Source: Thalassobaculum litoreum DSM 18839
GTDB taxonomy: Bacteria > Pseudomonadota > Alphaproteobacteria > Thalassobaculales > Thalassobaculaceae
Reading direction: 5' to 3'
NCBI RefSeq assembly: GCF_900102465.1
Contig: NZ_FNBW01000006.1
Location: 62,001-126,000 of the forward strand
Length of the DNA stretch: 64,000 nucleotides
A model generated the notes under the pieces. The model searched no databases and had not been told where the DNA came from. It was given only the letters and a program-made list of their open reading frames with translations. Made by a program: the position numbers and the translations under genes. Below are positions 8,507 through 18,222 of this stretch, piece by piece (position 1 is the stretch's first letter; the number at the start of each line of letters is the position of its first letter).

Positions 8507-10774
8507 TCAGGCGATCGTCGCTTCGTGTGCCGCGATCGCCGCGGCGTTCACGATATCGGTCACGCTGGCGCCCATCTGAACGATCTGCGCCGGTTTCTCC
8601 AGGCCCATCAGCATCGGTCCGATCACCGATCCCCCGGCAAACCGCTGAAGCAGCTTGTAGGAGATGTTGGCCGAGTGCAGGGCCGGCATGACCAGCACGT
8701 TGGCCGGGCCGGACAGACGGCAGAACGGATAAAGTCGCTGAACCTCCGGGTCCATCGCCACATCGGCCGACATCTCGCCGTCGTATTCGAAATCCAGCTC
8801 GCGGGTGTCCAGGATGTCCACCGCCTCGCGGATCCGCAGGGCCTTCTCGCGCATCGGATTGCCGAAATTGGAGAAGGACAGCAGCGCCACGCGCGGCTCG
8901 TGCCCGAAGGCCCGGGCCACCGCCGCCGTCTGGCAGGTGATGTCGGCGAGCTGCGCCGGTTCCGGCAGCTCGTGCACGTTGGTGTCGGCGATGAAGATCG
9001 TGCGGCCGCGCGAGATCACCATGGTGACCGCCATCAGCAGCTCGTTCGGCTTGCAGTCGATCACCCGGGTGACGTCGTCCGCCGCCACGCCGAAGCTGCG
9101 GGTCAGGCCGGTGACCATGCCGTCCGCGTCGCCCATCGCCACCATGCAGGCGGCGAAGATGTTGCGGTCCTGATTGACCATACGCTGGCAGTCCCGATGC
9201 ATCGCGCCCTTCCTCTGAAGACGCTTATACAGAAACTCTATGTACTTTTCGTTGAACGCCGACACTTTGGCGTTCTGGATTTCCAGCGTTTCGGCGCCGG
9301 CGATGCCCATGTCCTCGATCTTGCGCTTGATGCGATCCTCGCGGCCGATGAGGATCGCGTGGCCGTAGCCGCCGGCCTGGAAGGACAGGGCGGCACGGAT
9401 CGTCTTCTCCTCCTCGCCCTCGGCGAACACCACGCGCTTGTTCGACTTGCGGATGCGGTCGAGGATGTTCTGCAGGCTGGCCGCCGTCGGGTCGAGGCGG
9501 GCGCTCAACTCGGCCCGGTAGGCGTCCATGTCCTCGATGCGCTTGCGGGCCACGCCGGTATCCATCGCCGCCTGGGCGACGGCCGCGGAGACATGGACGA
9601 TCAGGCGCGGGTCGAACGGGGCCGGGATGATGTAGTCGCGGCCGAACTTCAGCCGGCGCCCGGAATAGGCCGCGTCCACCTCGTCCGGCACGTCCTCGCG
9701 GGCCAGCTCCGCCAGGGCGTGGGCGGCGGCGATCTTCATATCCTGGTTGATCTCCGACGCCCGCACGTCCAGTGCGCCTCGGAAGATGTAGGGAAACCCC
9801 AGGACGTTGTTGACCTGGTTCGGGTAGTCGGAGCGGCCGGTCGCCATGATGGCGTCGTCGCGCACCGAGGCCACGTCCTCCGGGGTGATCTCCGGATCGG
9901 GATTGGCCATGGCGAAGATGATCGGGTTGGCGGCCATGGACTTCACCATGTCCTTGGTCACCGCGCCCTTGGCCGACAGGCCGAAGAAGACGTCCGCCCC
10001 TTCCAGGGCCTCGGCCAGGGTGCGCCGGTCGGTGACCGCGGCATGGGCCGACTTCCACTGGTTCATGCCCTGCTCGCGGCCCTGATAGACCACGCCGCGG
10101 GTGTCGCAGATGATGATGTTGTTGTGCGGCATGCCCATGGCCTTGAGCAGCTCCACGCCGGCGATCGAGGCCGCCCCCGCGCCGTTCACCACCAGCTTGG
10201 TGGTCTTCAGGTCGCGCCCGGTCAGGTGCATGGCGTTGATTAGGCCGGCGGCGGAGATGATCGCCGTGCCGTGCTGGTCGTCATGGAACACCGGGATGTC
10301 GAGCAGCTCCTTCAGCCGCTGCTCGATGATGAAGCATTCCGGCGCCTTGATATCTTCCAGGTTGATGCCGCCGAAGCTCGGGCCGAGATAGCGCACGGAG
10401 TTGACGAACGCGTCCACGTCCTGGGTGTCGACCTCCAGGTCGATGCCGTCCACGTCGGCGAAGCGCTTGAACAGCACCGCCTTGCCTTCCATCACCGGCT
10501 TGGAGGCGAGCGCGCCGATATTGCCGAGGCCGAGCACCGCGGTGCCGTTGGAGATCACCGCCACGATGTTGCCGCGCGACGTGTAGTCGTAGGCGGTGTT
10601 GGGATCCTTCTCGATCTCCAGGCACGGCACGGCCACGCCCGGCGAATAGGCGAGCGACAGCTCCCGCTGGGTGGTCAGCGGCTTGGTCGGCGTGATCTCG
10701 ATCTTGCCGGGCCGGCCGGTCGAATGGAACAGCAGCGCTTCGTTTTCCGCGTCGGTCCGATTGTCGGTATCCAT
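8507..10774 (-). CDS. maeB: NADP-dependent malic enzyme with phosphotransacetylase-like C-terminus
   Basis: Oxidative decarboxylation of malate to pyruvate with NADP. The N-terminal malic domain has [18 protein letters not shown], and the dinucleotide-binding domain has [16 protein letters not shown]. The last ~320 residues are homologous to phosphotransacetylase (from [20 protein letters not shown]); in MaeB this part is regulatory and responds to acetyl-CoA rather than being catalytic. The 755-residue length is normal. I start at the ATG at 10774 ([17 protein letters not shown]), which has AGGGAG upstream; an in-frame start at 10855 would add 27 unlikely residues. Divergent from mutS. Confidence 0.94.
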   Translation of the reverse strand: MDTDNRTDAENEALLFHSTGRPGKIEITPTKPLTTQRELSLAYSPGVAVPCLEIEKDPNTAYDYTSRGNIVAVISNGTAVLGLGNIGALASKPVMEGKAVLFKRFADVDGIDLEVDTQDVDAFVNSVRYLGPSFGGINLEDIKAPECFIIEQRLKELLDIPVFHDDQHGTAIISAAGLINAMHLTGRDLKTTKLVVNGAGAASIAGVELLKAMGMPHNNIIICDTRGVVYQGREQGMNQWKSAHAAVTDRRTLAEALEGADVFFGLSAKGAVTKDMVKSMAANPIIFAMANPDPEITPEDVASVRDDAIMATGRSDYPNQVNNVLGFPYIFRGALDVRASEINQDMKIAAAHALAELAREDVPDEVDAAYSGRRLKFGRDYIIPAPFDPRLIVHVSAAVAQAAMDTGVARKRIEDMDAYRAELSARLDPTAASLQNILDRIRKSNKRVVFAEGEEEKTIRAALSFQAGGYGHAILIGREDRIKRKIEDMGIAGAETLEIQNAKVSAFNEKYIEFLYKRLQRKGAMHRDCQRMVNQDRNIFAACMVAMGDADGMVTGLTRSFGVAADDVTRVIDCKPNELLMAVTMVISRGRTIFIADTNVHELPEPAQLADITCQTAAVARAFGHEPRVALLSFSNFGNPMREKALRIREAVDILDTRELDFEYDGEMSADVAMDPEVQRLYPFCRLSGPANVLVMPALHSANISYKLLQRFAGGSVIGPMLMGLEKPAQIVQMGASVTDIVNAAAIAAHEATIA

Positions 10775-11025
10775 GATTTTCTGTTCGCTCCCTGAACCCG
10801 TGCCGGCCTCGGAGATCCCGAATCGGCGTTCGCGACGGTAGATCCGCCCTGTCATCTGGATCGACGTTACCGTCGCCGCACGGCGGGGGGAAGAGGTAGC
10901 CGCGCATACGGTTTGTTGGCGGCCGGAGCGACGGACCGCCCCGTCGGGCTCCCGCGCCCGCGGCCTGCGTGATAGGGTCGCGGCTTTCGTTCAGACGACG
11001 CCGAATCCCGGAGCCAGAGCCAGCC

Positions 11026-13725
11026 GTGTCCGCCGAGCCCTCCATGCCCGAAACCGACGATCCCGACGCTCTCCTGCAGGCCCGCGCCGAGGGCGCGACG
11101 CCGATGTTCCAGCAGTATTTCGAGGTCAAGCGCGCCCATCCCGACGCCCTGCTGTTCTATCGCATGGGGGATTTCTACGAGCTGTTCTTCGAGGATGCGG
11201 TCGCCGCCGCCCGGGCGCTGGACATTACGCTGACGCAACGAGGCCAGCACCAGGGCGAGCCGATCCCGATGTGCGGGGTCCCGCATCACAGCTCCGAGGG
11301 TTATCTCGCCCGGCTGATCCGCCAGGGATTCCGGGTGGCGGTCTGCGAGCAGACCGAGGATCCGGCCGAGGCGAAGAAGCGCGGCGGCAAGGCGGTGGTC
11401 CGGCGCGAGGTGATTCGCGTGGTCACGCCGGGCACCCTGACCGAGGACACCCTGCTCGACGCGCGGCGGCCGAACTATCTCGCCTGTCTGGCCGAGGCCG
11501 GTGGCGCTTTCGGTCTCGCCTGGGTCGATCTCTCCACCGGCGATTTCCAGACCCAGCCGGTGGAGCCGCGCGGCCTGGAAGCGGCCCTGGCCCGGCTCGC
11601 CCCGTCCGAGCTCATCCTGTCGGAGAAGCTCTATGCCGACCCCGCCCTCGAGGCGGGGCTGGCGGAGGTGCGGCCGATCAGCCACCCGATGCCGGGGGCC
11701 CGGTTCGACAGCGAGAACGGCCGGCGGCGGCTGGAAGCCAGCTACGGCGTCACCGCCATGGACGCGTTCGGCGCCTTCTCCCGCCCCGAGCTGGCGGCGG
11801 CCGGCGCCATCGTCGACTATCTGGACCTGACGCAAAAGGGCAAGCAGCCGCGTCTGGCGGCGATCCGGCGCTGGTCGCCGGGCGGGGTGATGGAGATCGA
11901 CGCCGCCACCCGGCGCAACCTGGAACTGACCCGCACGCTGTCCGGTGAACGCCGGGGCAGTCTGCTCGCCACCATCGACCGGACGCTGACCGGCGCCGGC
12001 GCCCGGCTGCTGGTGGCTCGCCTGTCGGCGCCGCTGACCGATCCGGGGGCGATCGACGCCCGGCTCGACGGCGTGTCCTTCTTCCTGGAGGCCGAGCGGG
12101 CGCGCCAGGACCTGCGGGCGATCCTGTCCCGCATTCCCGATATCGACCGGGCGCTGTCGCGGCTGGCCCTGGACCGGGGCGGGCCGCGCGATCTGGCATC
12201 GATCCGCGACGCCCTGGCCGAAACCGGGCCGATCCGCGCCGCCATCGCCCGCACCCCGCTCTCCACCCCGCCGGCGGCGATCGCCCGCGATCTCGAAGAC
12301 CTGGGCGAGCATTCCGATCTGGTCGACCTGCTGGGCCGGGCGCTGGCCGCCGAGCTGCCGCTGCTGGCCCGCGACGGCGGGCTGGTCGCCCCCAACTACG
12401 CGCCGGAACTGGACAGGCTGCGTGGCCTGCGCGACGAGAGCCGGCGGATGATCGCCGCCCTGCAGGCGAAATACGCCCGCGAGACGGGGGTGTCGGCGCT
12501 GAAGGTCAAGCACAACAACGTGCTGGGCTATTTCATCGAGGTCTCGGCCGCCAACGGCGACAAGATCATGGGCCGCGACGGCTTCATCCACCGCCAGACC
12601 ATGGCCAATGCGGTGCGCTTCACCACCGTGGAACTGGGCGAGCTGGAAAAGGAAGTCTCGAGCGCCGCCGACAAGGCGCTGGCGGTCGAGCTGGAGGTCT
12701 TCGCCGACCTGATCGGCCGGGTGTTGGAGGTGGCCGACACCATCGCCATCGCCGCCGCTGCGCTCGCCCGGCTGGACGTCTCGGCTGCCCTGGCGGATCT
12801 GGCCGCCGCCCGCGACTGGTGCCGGCCGGTGGTGGATGACGGGCTCGGCTTCGAGGTGACCGCCGGCCGCCACCCGGTGGTGGAGGCGAGCCTGCCGGAC
12901 GGGCCGGCCGCCTTCGTCGCCAACGGCTGCACCCTGGTGCCCGAGGACCGGGTCTGGCTGGTCACCGGCCCGAACATGGCCGGCAAGTCCACCTTCCTGC
13001 GGCAGAACGCGCTGATCGCCGTGCTGGCACAGATCGGCTCCTTCGTGCCGGCGGCCTCGGCGCGGATCGGCGTGGTCGACCGGCTGTTCAGCCGGGTCGG
13101 GGCCGCCGACGATCTGGCGCGGGGCCGCTCCACCTTCATGGTGGAGATGGTGGAGACCGCCGCCATCCTGAACCAGGCGGGCGAGCGGGCGCTGGTGATC
13201 CTGGACGAGATCGGTCGGGGGACGGCGACATTCGACGGCCTCTCCATCGCCTGGGCCACGGTGGAGCACCTGCACGAGAGCAACCGCTGCCGCGCGCTGT
13301 TCGCCACCCATTATCACGAGCTGACGGTCCTGGCCGACCGGCTGTCGGCGCTGACCTGCCACACCATGGCGGTGAAGGAATGGAAGGACGACATCGTCTT
13401 CCTGCATGAGGTGATCGCCGGTGCCGCCGACCGGTCCTACGGCATCCACGTCGCCAAGCTGGCCGGCCTGCCGGGGGCGGTGATCGGCCGGGCCGAGGAG
13501 GTGCTCGACCGGCTGGAGAAGGGCGAGCAGGGCAAGGCCGCGACCACCCTGATCGACGACCTTCCGCTGTTCAGCATGCTGGCAAAACCGAAGGCGTCCG
13601 CCGCCGAACCCGCCGGCCCGAGCCCGGTGGAGGACGCGCTGAAGGCTCTGAACCCGGACGAGATGACCCCGCGTCAGGCGTTGGATGCGCTCTATGCGCT
13701 GAAGGCTAAGGCCGGCCCGTCCTGA
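11026..13725 (+). CDS. mutS: DNA mismatch repair protein MutS
   Basis: Recognises mispairs and small loops in newly replicated DNA. The mismatch-binding domain has the Phe-x-Glu region in [14 protein letters not shown]; the ATPase domain has Walker A GPNMAGKS (about residue 648), the STFMVEM loop, Walker B DEIGRGT and ATHYHEL. The GTG at 11026 has CGGAG 12 bp before it; an ATG at 11044 and a GTG at 10969 are alternatives. From 11026 the protein has 899 residues, normal for alphaproteobacteria. Its 3' end overlaps that of the convergent TetR gene by 20 bp. The 251-bp divergent gap to maeB shows no clear regulatory site. Confidence 0.96.
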   Translation: MSAEPSMPETDDPDALLQARAEGATPMFQQYFEVKRAHPDALLFYRMGDFYELFFEDAVAAARALDITLTQRGQHQGEPIPMCGVPHHSSEGYLARLIRQGFRVAVCEQTEDPAEAKKRGGKAVVRREVIRVVTPGTLTEDTLLDARRPNYLACLAEAGGAFGLAWVDLSTGDFQTQPVEPRGLEAALARLAPSELILSEKLYADPALEAGLAEVRPISHPMPGARFDSENGRRRLEASYGVTAMDAFGAFSRPELAAAGAIVDYLDLTQKGKQPRLAAIRRWSPGGVMEIDAATRRNLELTRTLSGERRGSLLATIDRTLTGAGARLLVARLSAPLTDPGAIDARLDGVSFFLEAERARQDLRAILSRIPDIDRALSRLALDRGGPRDLASIRDALAETGPIRAAIARTPLSTPPAAIARDLEDLGEHSDLVDLLGRALAAELPLLARDGGLVAPNYAPELDRLRGLRDESRRMIAALQAKYARETGVSALKVKHNNVLGYFIEVSAANGDKIMGRDGFIHRQTMANAVRFTTVELGELEKEVSSAADKALAVELEVFADLIGRVLEVADTIAIAAAALARLDVSAALADLAAARDWCRPVVDDGLGFEVTAGRHPVVEASLPDGPAAFVANGCTLVPEDRVWLVTGPNMAGKSTFLRQNALIAVLAQIGSFVPAASARIGVVDRLFSRVGAADDLARGRSTFMVEMVETAAILNQAGERALVILDEIGRGTATFDGLSIAWATVEHLHESNRCRALFATHYHELTVLADRLSALTCHTMAVKEWKDDIVFLHEVIAGAADRSYGIHVAKLAGLPGAVIGRAEEVLDRLEKGEQGKAATTLIDDLPLFSMLAKPKASAAEPAGPSPVEDALKALNPDEMTPRQALDALYALKAKAGPS

Positions 13726-14299
13726 GCGTGGCGTCGATCAGCCGGGTGATCGCGGCGCAGTAGGGCGCCGGGTCGGCGCCGCCGGCGATGGCCAGGGCCG
13801 CCCGGTCGAAGGCGGCGGACAGGCAATCGGCCAGGGCGTCCAACTCGACCGGATCGACCCGCCGCATGGCCTCCGCCAGCCCCTGTCGCAGGGTCGCCCC
13901 GCCCAGGCTGCGGTCCAGTTCCGCCATCGTCTGCGGGCCGAGCACGGCGGGACCGTCCAGCAGCAGCAGCCGGGCGCGGCCGGGCACCGTCATCGCCGCG
14001 AAATAGGCGCCGGTGCCCTCGATCAGCGCCGTGCGCGGCGCGGCGACGGGGATGGTGGCCCGATCGATCGCCTCGGCCAGCGCAGCGGCCTCGGCCGTCA
14101 CCACCGCGCGGAACAGGTCCGCCTTGTCGGCGAAATGATGATAGAGCGCGCCTCGGGTGACGTTGGCGGCGGCGACGATCTCCGGCGTGCCGGTCTCGCC
14201 GTAGCCCTTTTCCACGAACAGGGTCCGGGCCGCACCGATGAGGGCCGCCCGGGTGGCGGCCGTGCGGGCCTCGTTGGTTCGATGCTTGATCTGTTGCAT
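13706..14299 (-). CDS. TetR/AcrR-family transcriptional regulator
   Basis: A 197-residue one-domain regulator. The N-terminal helix-turn-helix is clear: [20 protein letters not shown], then [16 protein letters not shown]. The C-terminal ligand domain is variable and its ligand cannot be read. It is divergent from a VOC-domain gene, and the 71-bp gap carries two near-identical 17-bp inverted repeats, so it most likely represses itself and that gene. The ATG at 14299 directly abuts the first operator and has no Shine-Dalgarno, suggesting a leaderless or very short leader mRNA. The stop codon lies inside the 3' end of mutS. Confidence 0.9.
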   Translation of the reverse strand: MQQIKHRTNEARTAATRAALIGAARTLFVEKGYGETGTPEIVAAANVTRGALYHHFADKADLFRAVVTAEAAALAEAIDRATIPVAAPRTALIEGTGAYFAAMTVPGRARLLLLDGPAVLGPQTMAELDRSLGGATLRQGLAEAMRRVDPVELDALADCLSAAFDRAALAIAGGADPAPYCAAITRLIDATLRTGRP

Positions 14300-14322
14300 A
14301 CATACAGCCTGTATGTTAATGA
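14294..14322 (+). promoter_or_regulatory. Predicted promoter of the VOC gene with operator 1 as spacer
   Basis: TTGCAT (14294-14299), a 17-bp spacer and TAATGA (14317-14322). The spacer (14300-14316) is exactly the inverted repeat ACATACA-GCC-TGTATGT. A repressor bound here would cover both promoter elements. The predicted start of transcription is near 14329. Confidence 0.65.
14300..14316. promoter_or_regulatory. TetR operator 1
   Basis: Perfect inverted repeat with 7-bp arms ACATACA / TGTATGT and spacer GCC. It begins one base upstream of the tetR start codon and shares both arms with operator 2, 31 bp away (about three helical turns). Confidence 0.85.
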
Positions 14323-14330
14323 TCTCTCAT

Positions 14331-14347
14331 ACATACACAGTGTATGT
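14331..14347. promoter_or_regulatory. TetR operator 2
   Basis: Second perfect inverted repeat with the same arms, ACATACA / TGTATGT, and spacer CAG. It lies just after the predicted transcription start of the VOC gene and 24 bp before its ATG, on the same face of the helix as operator 1. Confidence 0.85.
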
Positions 14348-14370
14348 TTTCTGAGGGAGGCGCGAAAGCC

Positions 14371-14796
14371 ATGAAGTGTAGCCAGTTCTATCCGGTGATC
14401 ATGACCGACCGGGTGGCCGAGACCGCCCGCTTCTACTGTGACCATTTCCGGTTCGCGCCGAAATTCGAGAGCGACTGGTACGTGCATCTGCAGTCGGACG
14501 AGGATCCGGGCGTGAACATCGCGATCCTGTCCGGCGATCACGAGACCATCCCGGAAACGGGACGTGGCCGGGTGTCGGGTCTGCTGATCAATTTCGAGGT
14601 GGCCGATGTGGACGCGGAACATGCCCGGGCGCGGCAGGCGGGTCTGCCGATCCTGCTGGACCTGCGCGACGAGCCGTTCGGCCAGCGCCATTTCATCACC
14701 CGGGACCCGGCCGGCGTGCTGATCGACATCGTCACTCCGATCCCGCCGAGCCCCGAGTTCCTGGCTCAGTACGCGGAGGATGCGGTGCCGGCGTGA
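14371..14796 (+). CDS. VOC-fold (glyoxalase/bleomycin-resistance-like) protein
   Basis: A 141-residue single VOC unit: [20 protein letters not shown] is the typical first beta-alpha segment, and the second half has [20 protein letters not shown] and [20 protein letters not shown], where the glutamine/histidine-rich strand usually binds metal. The family covers glyoxalases, dioxygenases and drug-binding resistance proteins, and the substrate cannot be told here. GAGGGAGG lies 10 bp before the ATG at 14371. Expression is predicted to be controlled by the divergent TetR protein through the two operators upstream. Confidence 0.85.
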   Translation: MKCSQFYPVIMTDRVAETARFYCDHFRFAPKFESDWYVHLQSDEDPGVNIAILSGDHETIPETGRGRVSGLLINFEVADVDAEHARARQAGLPILLDLRDEPFGQRHFITRDPAGVLIDIVTPIPPSPEFLAQYAEDAVPA

Positions 14797-14854
14797 AACC
14801 CGCCAGTCTTTCCATGGTCGGGACGTGCCACTGGAATGCTGATAGGATGGAGCC

Positions 14855-15061
14855 ATGCCCGAAGAACCGACAAATCTGGTGCTGGAACTTCTCCGACGGA
14901 TCGATACCAAGGTCGATGCGCTCCGCGACGACATGCTCGAGGTCAAGCAACGGCTCAGCCTCGTGGAAGAGGGCGTTGCGATCGTCCATCGCCGTCTCGA
15001 TCGGCTGGAAATCAGGGTCGATCGGATAGAAAAGCGCCTGGGCCTTGCCGACGCCTTCTGA
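14855..15061 (+). CDS. Small coiled-coil protein of unknown function
   Basis: A 68-residue protein starting MPEEPTNLVLELLRRIDTKV. It is almost wholly a charged heptad-like helix (residues about 8-62) with repeated hydrophobic positions and the recurring pattern RLDRLE / RVDRIEKRL. AGGATGGAG directly precedes the ATG. No membrane segment or catalytic motif is present. Short proteins of this type are widespread in proteobacteria, but I do not know a function. It ends 9 bp before the stop of the convergent DHDPS-family gene. Confidence 0.7.
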   Translation: MPEEPTNLVLELLRRIDTKVDALRDDMLEVKQRLSLVEEGVAIVHRRLDRLEIRVDRIEKRLGLADAF

Positions 15062-15070
15062 CCCTCCGGC

Positions 15071-16030
15071 TCACGCCACCTTCGAATACACCGTCTCGCC
15101 CGTCAGCCCGGCCGCGTCCATGGCGGCGGCGATCCGGTCGATCTCGGCGTCGCTCAGCTTGACCAGGGGCGGGCGGACATAGGCGGCATCCATCCGCCCG
15201 AGATGGACCAGGGCCTCCTTCATACGGTTGTGCATGTCGAGGAAGGGCGGATCGTAGAACGCGCCGGTCGTCGGGTAGATCCGGTCGGCCAGGCGCCGCG
15301 CCTCCTCCAGATCCCCCGCCTGCACGGCCTGGAACAGGGCGACCTGCAGGGCGGCGATCACGCTGCCGGCCCCCGACAGCAGCCCGTCGCAGCCCAGCAC
15401 CAGCGACGACAGCAGCCAGGAGGAATGGGTCGACAGCACGCTGACCCGCCGCGGCAGGGCATGCAGCTCGCGGATCTGGCGCTCGTGCTGCTTGGCGTCG
15501 TTGCACCAGTCCTTGATGGCCACCACCGTGTCGATCTCCCGGCAGATCCGCACCAGGGTCTCCACCGGATAGCCCAGCGTGGCGGCGGGATACTGGAACA
15601 GGATCAGCGGCAGGTCGGTCGCCTCACGGATCGTGGCGAAATGGGCGAGCGCCATCTCCGGGCGCATCGCCCCGCCCGACAGCAGCGTGTTCGACGGAAA
15701 CACCAGCAGCGCGCTGGCGCCGTCGCGCTCCGCCCGGCGGGCGATGGACGCCGCCAGATGCGAGCCGTCGCTGTAGACGCCGTGGACCACCGGCAGCTTG
15801 CCGCCGACCTCCTCCATGGTGATCGCCATCACCCGTTCCTGTTCCGAAACGGTGCAGGTGGCGACCTCGCTGGCATGGGCGTTGACGGTGATCGCGCTGA
15901 TCCCCTCCACCGAGGCGACGTCGTTCAGGTGACGGCGGTATCCGCCCTCGTCGATCTCCAGATCGGCGCTGAAGGGCAGCAGGCAGGCGGGGATCACCCC
16001 CCTCGGCGCGAAGGGCAGCGGCGCGGCCAT
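15071..16030 (-). CDS. Dihydrodipicolinate synthase/N-acetylneuraminate lyase family protein
   Basis: A 319-residue class I aldolase-type TIM barrel. The Schiff-base lysine is K173 in VVAIKDWCND and the catalytic tyrosine is Y147 in ILFQYPAATLGY. Members cleave or condense 2-oxo acids. True lysine-pathway DapA proteins usually have about 290-300 residues and sit elsewhere, so this is more likely a catabolic paralogue. I chose the ATG at 16030, which has GGGAGGAG just upstream, over an in-frame ATG at 16081. It lies alone between convergent and same-strand accessory genes; substrate unknown. Confidence 0.85.
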   Translation of the reverse strand: MAAPLPFAPRGVIPACLLPFSADLEIDEGGYRRHLNDVASVEGISAITVNAHASEVATCTVSEQERVMAITMEEVGGKLPVVHGVYSDGSHLAASIARRAERDGASALLVFPSNTLLSGGAMRPEMALAHFATIREATDLPLILFQYPAATLGYPVETLVRICREIDTVVAIKDWCNDAKQHERQIRELHALPRRVSVLSTHSSWLLSSLVLGCDGLLSGAGSVIAALQVALFQAVQAGDLEEARRLADRIYPTTGAFYDPPFLDMHNRMKEALVHLGRMDAAYVRPPLVKLSDAEIDRIAAAMDAAGLTGETVYSKVA

Positions 16031-16120
16031 GGTCTCCTCCCGGGATCGTTTTTTGGTTGAGAGGAAGTGTAGGCCCGCCACCGGGAGCTGGAAAGCCGCC
16101 GAATCCGCAACCTGCCTCCG

Positions 16121-16483
16121 TCAATCGGCCCTGTGGTCGACGATGGTGCGGAACCCGCCGAAGATCATTCTCTTGGTGTCGAAGGGCGCGGATGTCATCG
16201 CTTCCGCCATCCTCGGGTCGTCCATGACCTTCGCCATGCCGGCGTCGCGTACCTCCTTCGACGGCCAGACGATCCAGGACAGGACCACCGTCTCGTCCTG
16301 TTCGCATTTCACAGCCATCGGGAACGAAGTCAGCTTGCCCTCGGGCACGTCGTCGCCCCAGCACTCCGCGATGTGCAGCGCGCCATACTCCACGAACACC
16401 TTAGAGGCCCGTTCGGCGATGTCCTTGTAGGGCTCCATTTTGGCGGTGGGCACCGCCACGACGAATCCATCCACGTAACTCAC
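16121..16483 (-). CDS. DUF1428 (YbaA-like) family protein
   Basis: A 120-residue protein with the family signature MSYVDGFVVAVP near the start and the central ECWGDDVP and LSWIVWPSKEVRD, followed by FDTKRMIFGGF. The fold is a dimeric alpha/beta barrel; no biochemical role is established. It starts 31 bp after the stop of the DUF899 gene on the same strand and is probably co-transcribed with it. Such small proteins often travel with DUF899, VOC and small regulators, as here. Confidence 0.88.
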   Translation of the reverse strand: MSYVDGFVVAVPTAKMEPYKDIAERASKVFVEYGALHIAECWGDDVPEGKLTSFPMAVKCEQDETVVLSWIVWPSKEVRDAGMAKVMDDPRMAEAMTSAPFDTKRMIFGGFRTIVDHRAD

Positions 16484-16514
16484 GGCATTTCTCCTTCGGA
16501 TCGATCAGCAGGGG

Positions 16515-17252
16515 TCATTCGGCGGCGGCGGTGCCGTGGCAGCACGCCTTGGTCGAACCGGGGTCGTATTCGTCATGCAGCCGCAGCCAGCTCATGGTGC
16601 CCTCGGCCTCATTGCGTCCCTTCGGGACCATGTCGAGAAGAGCGAAGGGCGTGAACACCAGCTCGGTGCCGCGGGAATAGGTCGAGTAGGTGTGGAACAC
16701 CGCCCCGTCGGCGCCGCGGGCGAAGACGCTGTAACCGGGCAGGTCGGTATGGGCGTACGCGGTGGTGCCGTAGTTGTAGGAGACGGCCCCGGCGGCGATC
16801 TGCTCCGGCGTGAAGGCGGTGCCGTAATCGTGATTGAAGCTGTTGCCGCCGCAGGACACCCAGCGGAAGGTCCAGCCCAGGCGCCTGCGGGCCGCCTCGA
16901 TCTCGTCGACCGGCGCCCGTGAGACGGCGGCGTAGGACAGGTCCGCCTGCTCGAAATGCTGGCGGGCGGCATCGACCATGTCGGCGGCACCGGCACAGCC
17001 GTCGCAGATCGGCCCGCCGGGCGGCAGCATGAAATGCTGGACGACGAGCTGGCTGCGCCCGTCGAACAGGTCCGCCAGGGTCGCGGTACCCTGCGGGGTG
17101 TCGAAGACGTACGCCTCCTCGACCCGGACCCAGGGCAGGGCGCGCCGCTCCGCATTGACCGCGTCGCGCAGATGGGTCGCCTCGCGCTCCCGGTCCAGCA
17201 GGGCGAGGCGGGCCTGAAGCCATTCTTCTCTCGAAACGATCCTCGGTGTCAT
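16515..17252 (-). CDS. DUF899 thioredoxin-like family protein
   Basis: A 245-residue protein with a thioredoxin-like core: LVVQHFMLPPGGPICDGCAGAADM carries a CxxC pair, and the second half has the strongly conserved GGNSFNHDYGTAF and the strand DLPGYSVFARGADGAVFHTYSTYSRGTE. The C-terminus has two adjacent cysteines (KACCHG). The physiological reaction is unknown. It is divergent from the MarR gene, and the shared 71-bp gap contains the MarR promoter/operator, so MarR control is plausible. Confidence 0.88.
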   Translation of the reverse strand: MTPRIVSREEWLQARLALLDREREATHLRDAVNAERRALPWVRVEEAYVFDTPQGTATLADLFDGRSQLVVQHFMLPPGGPICDGCAGAADMVDAARQHFEQADLSYAAVSRAPVDEIEAARRRLGWTFRWVSCGGNSFNHDYGTAFTPEQIAAGAVSYNYGTTAYAHTDLPGYSVFARGADGAVFHTYSTYSRGTELVFTPFALLDMVPKGRNEAEGTMSWLRLHDEYDPGSTKACCHGTAAAE

Positions 17253-17289
17253 CGTGTCCTCCCGTCGGACTGAACGGGGCGGATGCTGG

Positions 17290-17317
17290 TTGACTAATAT
17301 GTTGATGTCAACATAAT
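17290..17317 (+). promoter_or_regulatory. MarR promoter with embedded operator
   Basis: TTGACT (17290-17295) and CATAAT (17312-17317) are separated by 16 bp. The inverted repeat TATGTTGA-TG-TCAACATA (17298-17315) occupies the spacer and enters the -10 element. Transcription would begin about 7 bp downstream, at or next to the ATG at 17324, which fits the absence of a Shine-Dalgarno. Autorepression by MarR is the natural reading. Confidence 0.7.
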
Positions 17318-17323
17318 TGACTC

Positions 17324-17770
17324 ATGAGCATGCGTGACGACCTCCCCATCGACGTGACCCTCGAAGTGCGCGACCGCTGTCTGTGCCTGCATCTGCAGCG
17401 GGCGGCGCGGGCGGTCGCCCGCCGTTTCGACGAGGCGCTGCGGCCGTTCGGCCTCACCAACGGGCAGTTTTCGCTGCTGATGTCCCTGAATCGGCCGTCC
17501 CCGCCGCGCATCGGCGACCTGGTGCCGCTTCTGGCGATGGACCGCACGACCCTGACCGCCGCGTTCAAGCCGCTGGAGCGGCGCGGGCTGGTCCGGGTGC
17601 TGGTCGATCCCGAGGACCGGCGCGGCCGGCGGATCGAGATCACCGATGCCGGCCGCGACGCCTTGGTGGCGGCCGTTCCCGTCTGGCGTCGCACCCATGA
17701 CGAGGTCGATGCCCTGGTCGCCTCCCGCAATCTGGACGGCCTGCGGGCCGACCTGCTGTCGCTTTCCTGA
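17324..17770 (+). CDS. MarR-family transcriptional regulator
   Basis: A 148-residue winged-helix regulator. The DNA-binding region is clear: GLTNGQFSLLMSL, the recognition helix MDRTTLTAAFKPLERRGLV, then the wing DPEDRRGRRIEITDAG. An 18-bp operator-like inverted repeat lies 8 bp before the ATG. No Shine-Dalgarno precedes the ATG at 17324 or the in-frame ATG at 17330, so translation is probably from a leaderless transcript. Likely targets are itself and the divergent DUF899-DUF1428 pair, perhaps also the VOC gene 24 bp downstream. Ligand unknown. Confidence 0.9.
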   Translation: MSMRDDLPIDVTLEVRDRCLCLHLQRAARAVARRFDEALRPFGLTNGQFSLLMSLNRPSPPRIGDLVPLLAMDRTTLTAAFKPLERRGLVRVLVDPEDRRGRRIEITDAGRDALVAAVPVWRRTHDEVDALVASRNLDGLRADLLSLS

Positions 17771-17794
17771 CCGACCCCCGACCCCAGAGGATTC

Positions 17795-18211
17795 ATGATG
17801 CAATCGAACCCCTATCTCACCTTCGCCGGCGACTGCGCCGAGGCCTTCGGTTTCTACGCCGAGGTGCTGGGCGGCAAGATCGACGACGTGCTGCGGTTCG
17901 GCGAGGCGCCGGACTGCGACTGGGTGGCCGACGACTGGCGCGACAAGGTCATGCACAGCATGTTCACGGCCCCGGGCCTGGTTCTGATGGGGTCCGACGC
18001 GCCGCCGCAGATGTACGAAAAGCCCCAGGGCGTGTCGGTGGCCCTGCATGTGGACAGCGAGGCCGAGGCGCAGCGGATCTACGACGCCTTCAAGCAGGGC
18101 GGCACGGTGAAGATGGAGTTGCAGGAGACCTTCTGGGCCAGCCGGTTCGCCATGCTGGTCGACCGGTTCGGCATCCGCTGGATTATCAACTGCGGGAAGT
18201 CGGAGGGCTGA
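17795..18211 (+). CDS. PhnB-like VOC-family protein
   Basis: A 138-residue protein of the PhnB-like VOC subgroup: NPYLTFAGDCAEAFGFYAEV at the start, MHSMFTAPGLVLMGSDAPP in the middle and FWASRFAMLVDRFGIRWIINC at the end. Despite the PhnB name, members are not known to take part in phosphonate breakdown. It lies 24 bp after the MarR gene on the same strand, so it may be in that transcript. The ATG at 17795 has AGAGG upstream; an in-frame ATG one codon later is equally possible. Confidence 0.85.
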   Translation: MMQSNPYLTFAGDCAEAFGFYAEVLGGKIDDVLRFGEAPDCDWVADDWRDKVMHSMFTAPGLVLMGSDAPPQMYEKPQGVSVALHVDSEAEAQRIYDAFKQGGTVKMELQETFWASRFAMLVDRFGIRWIINCGKSEG

Positions 18212-18222
18212 CCCGGCGGCGG

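Noticed and set aside
10867-13449. 860-codon open frame opposite mutS
   Set aside because: Shadow of mutS; no protein family character.
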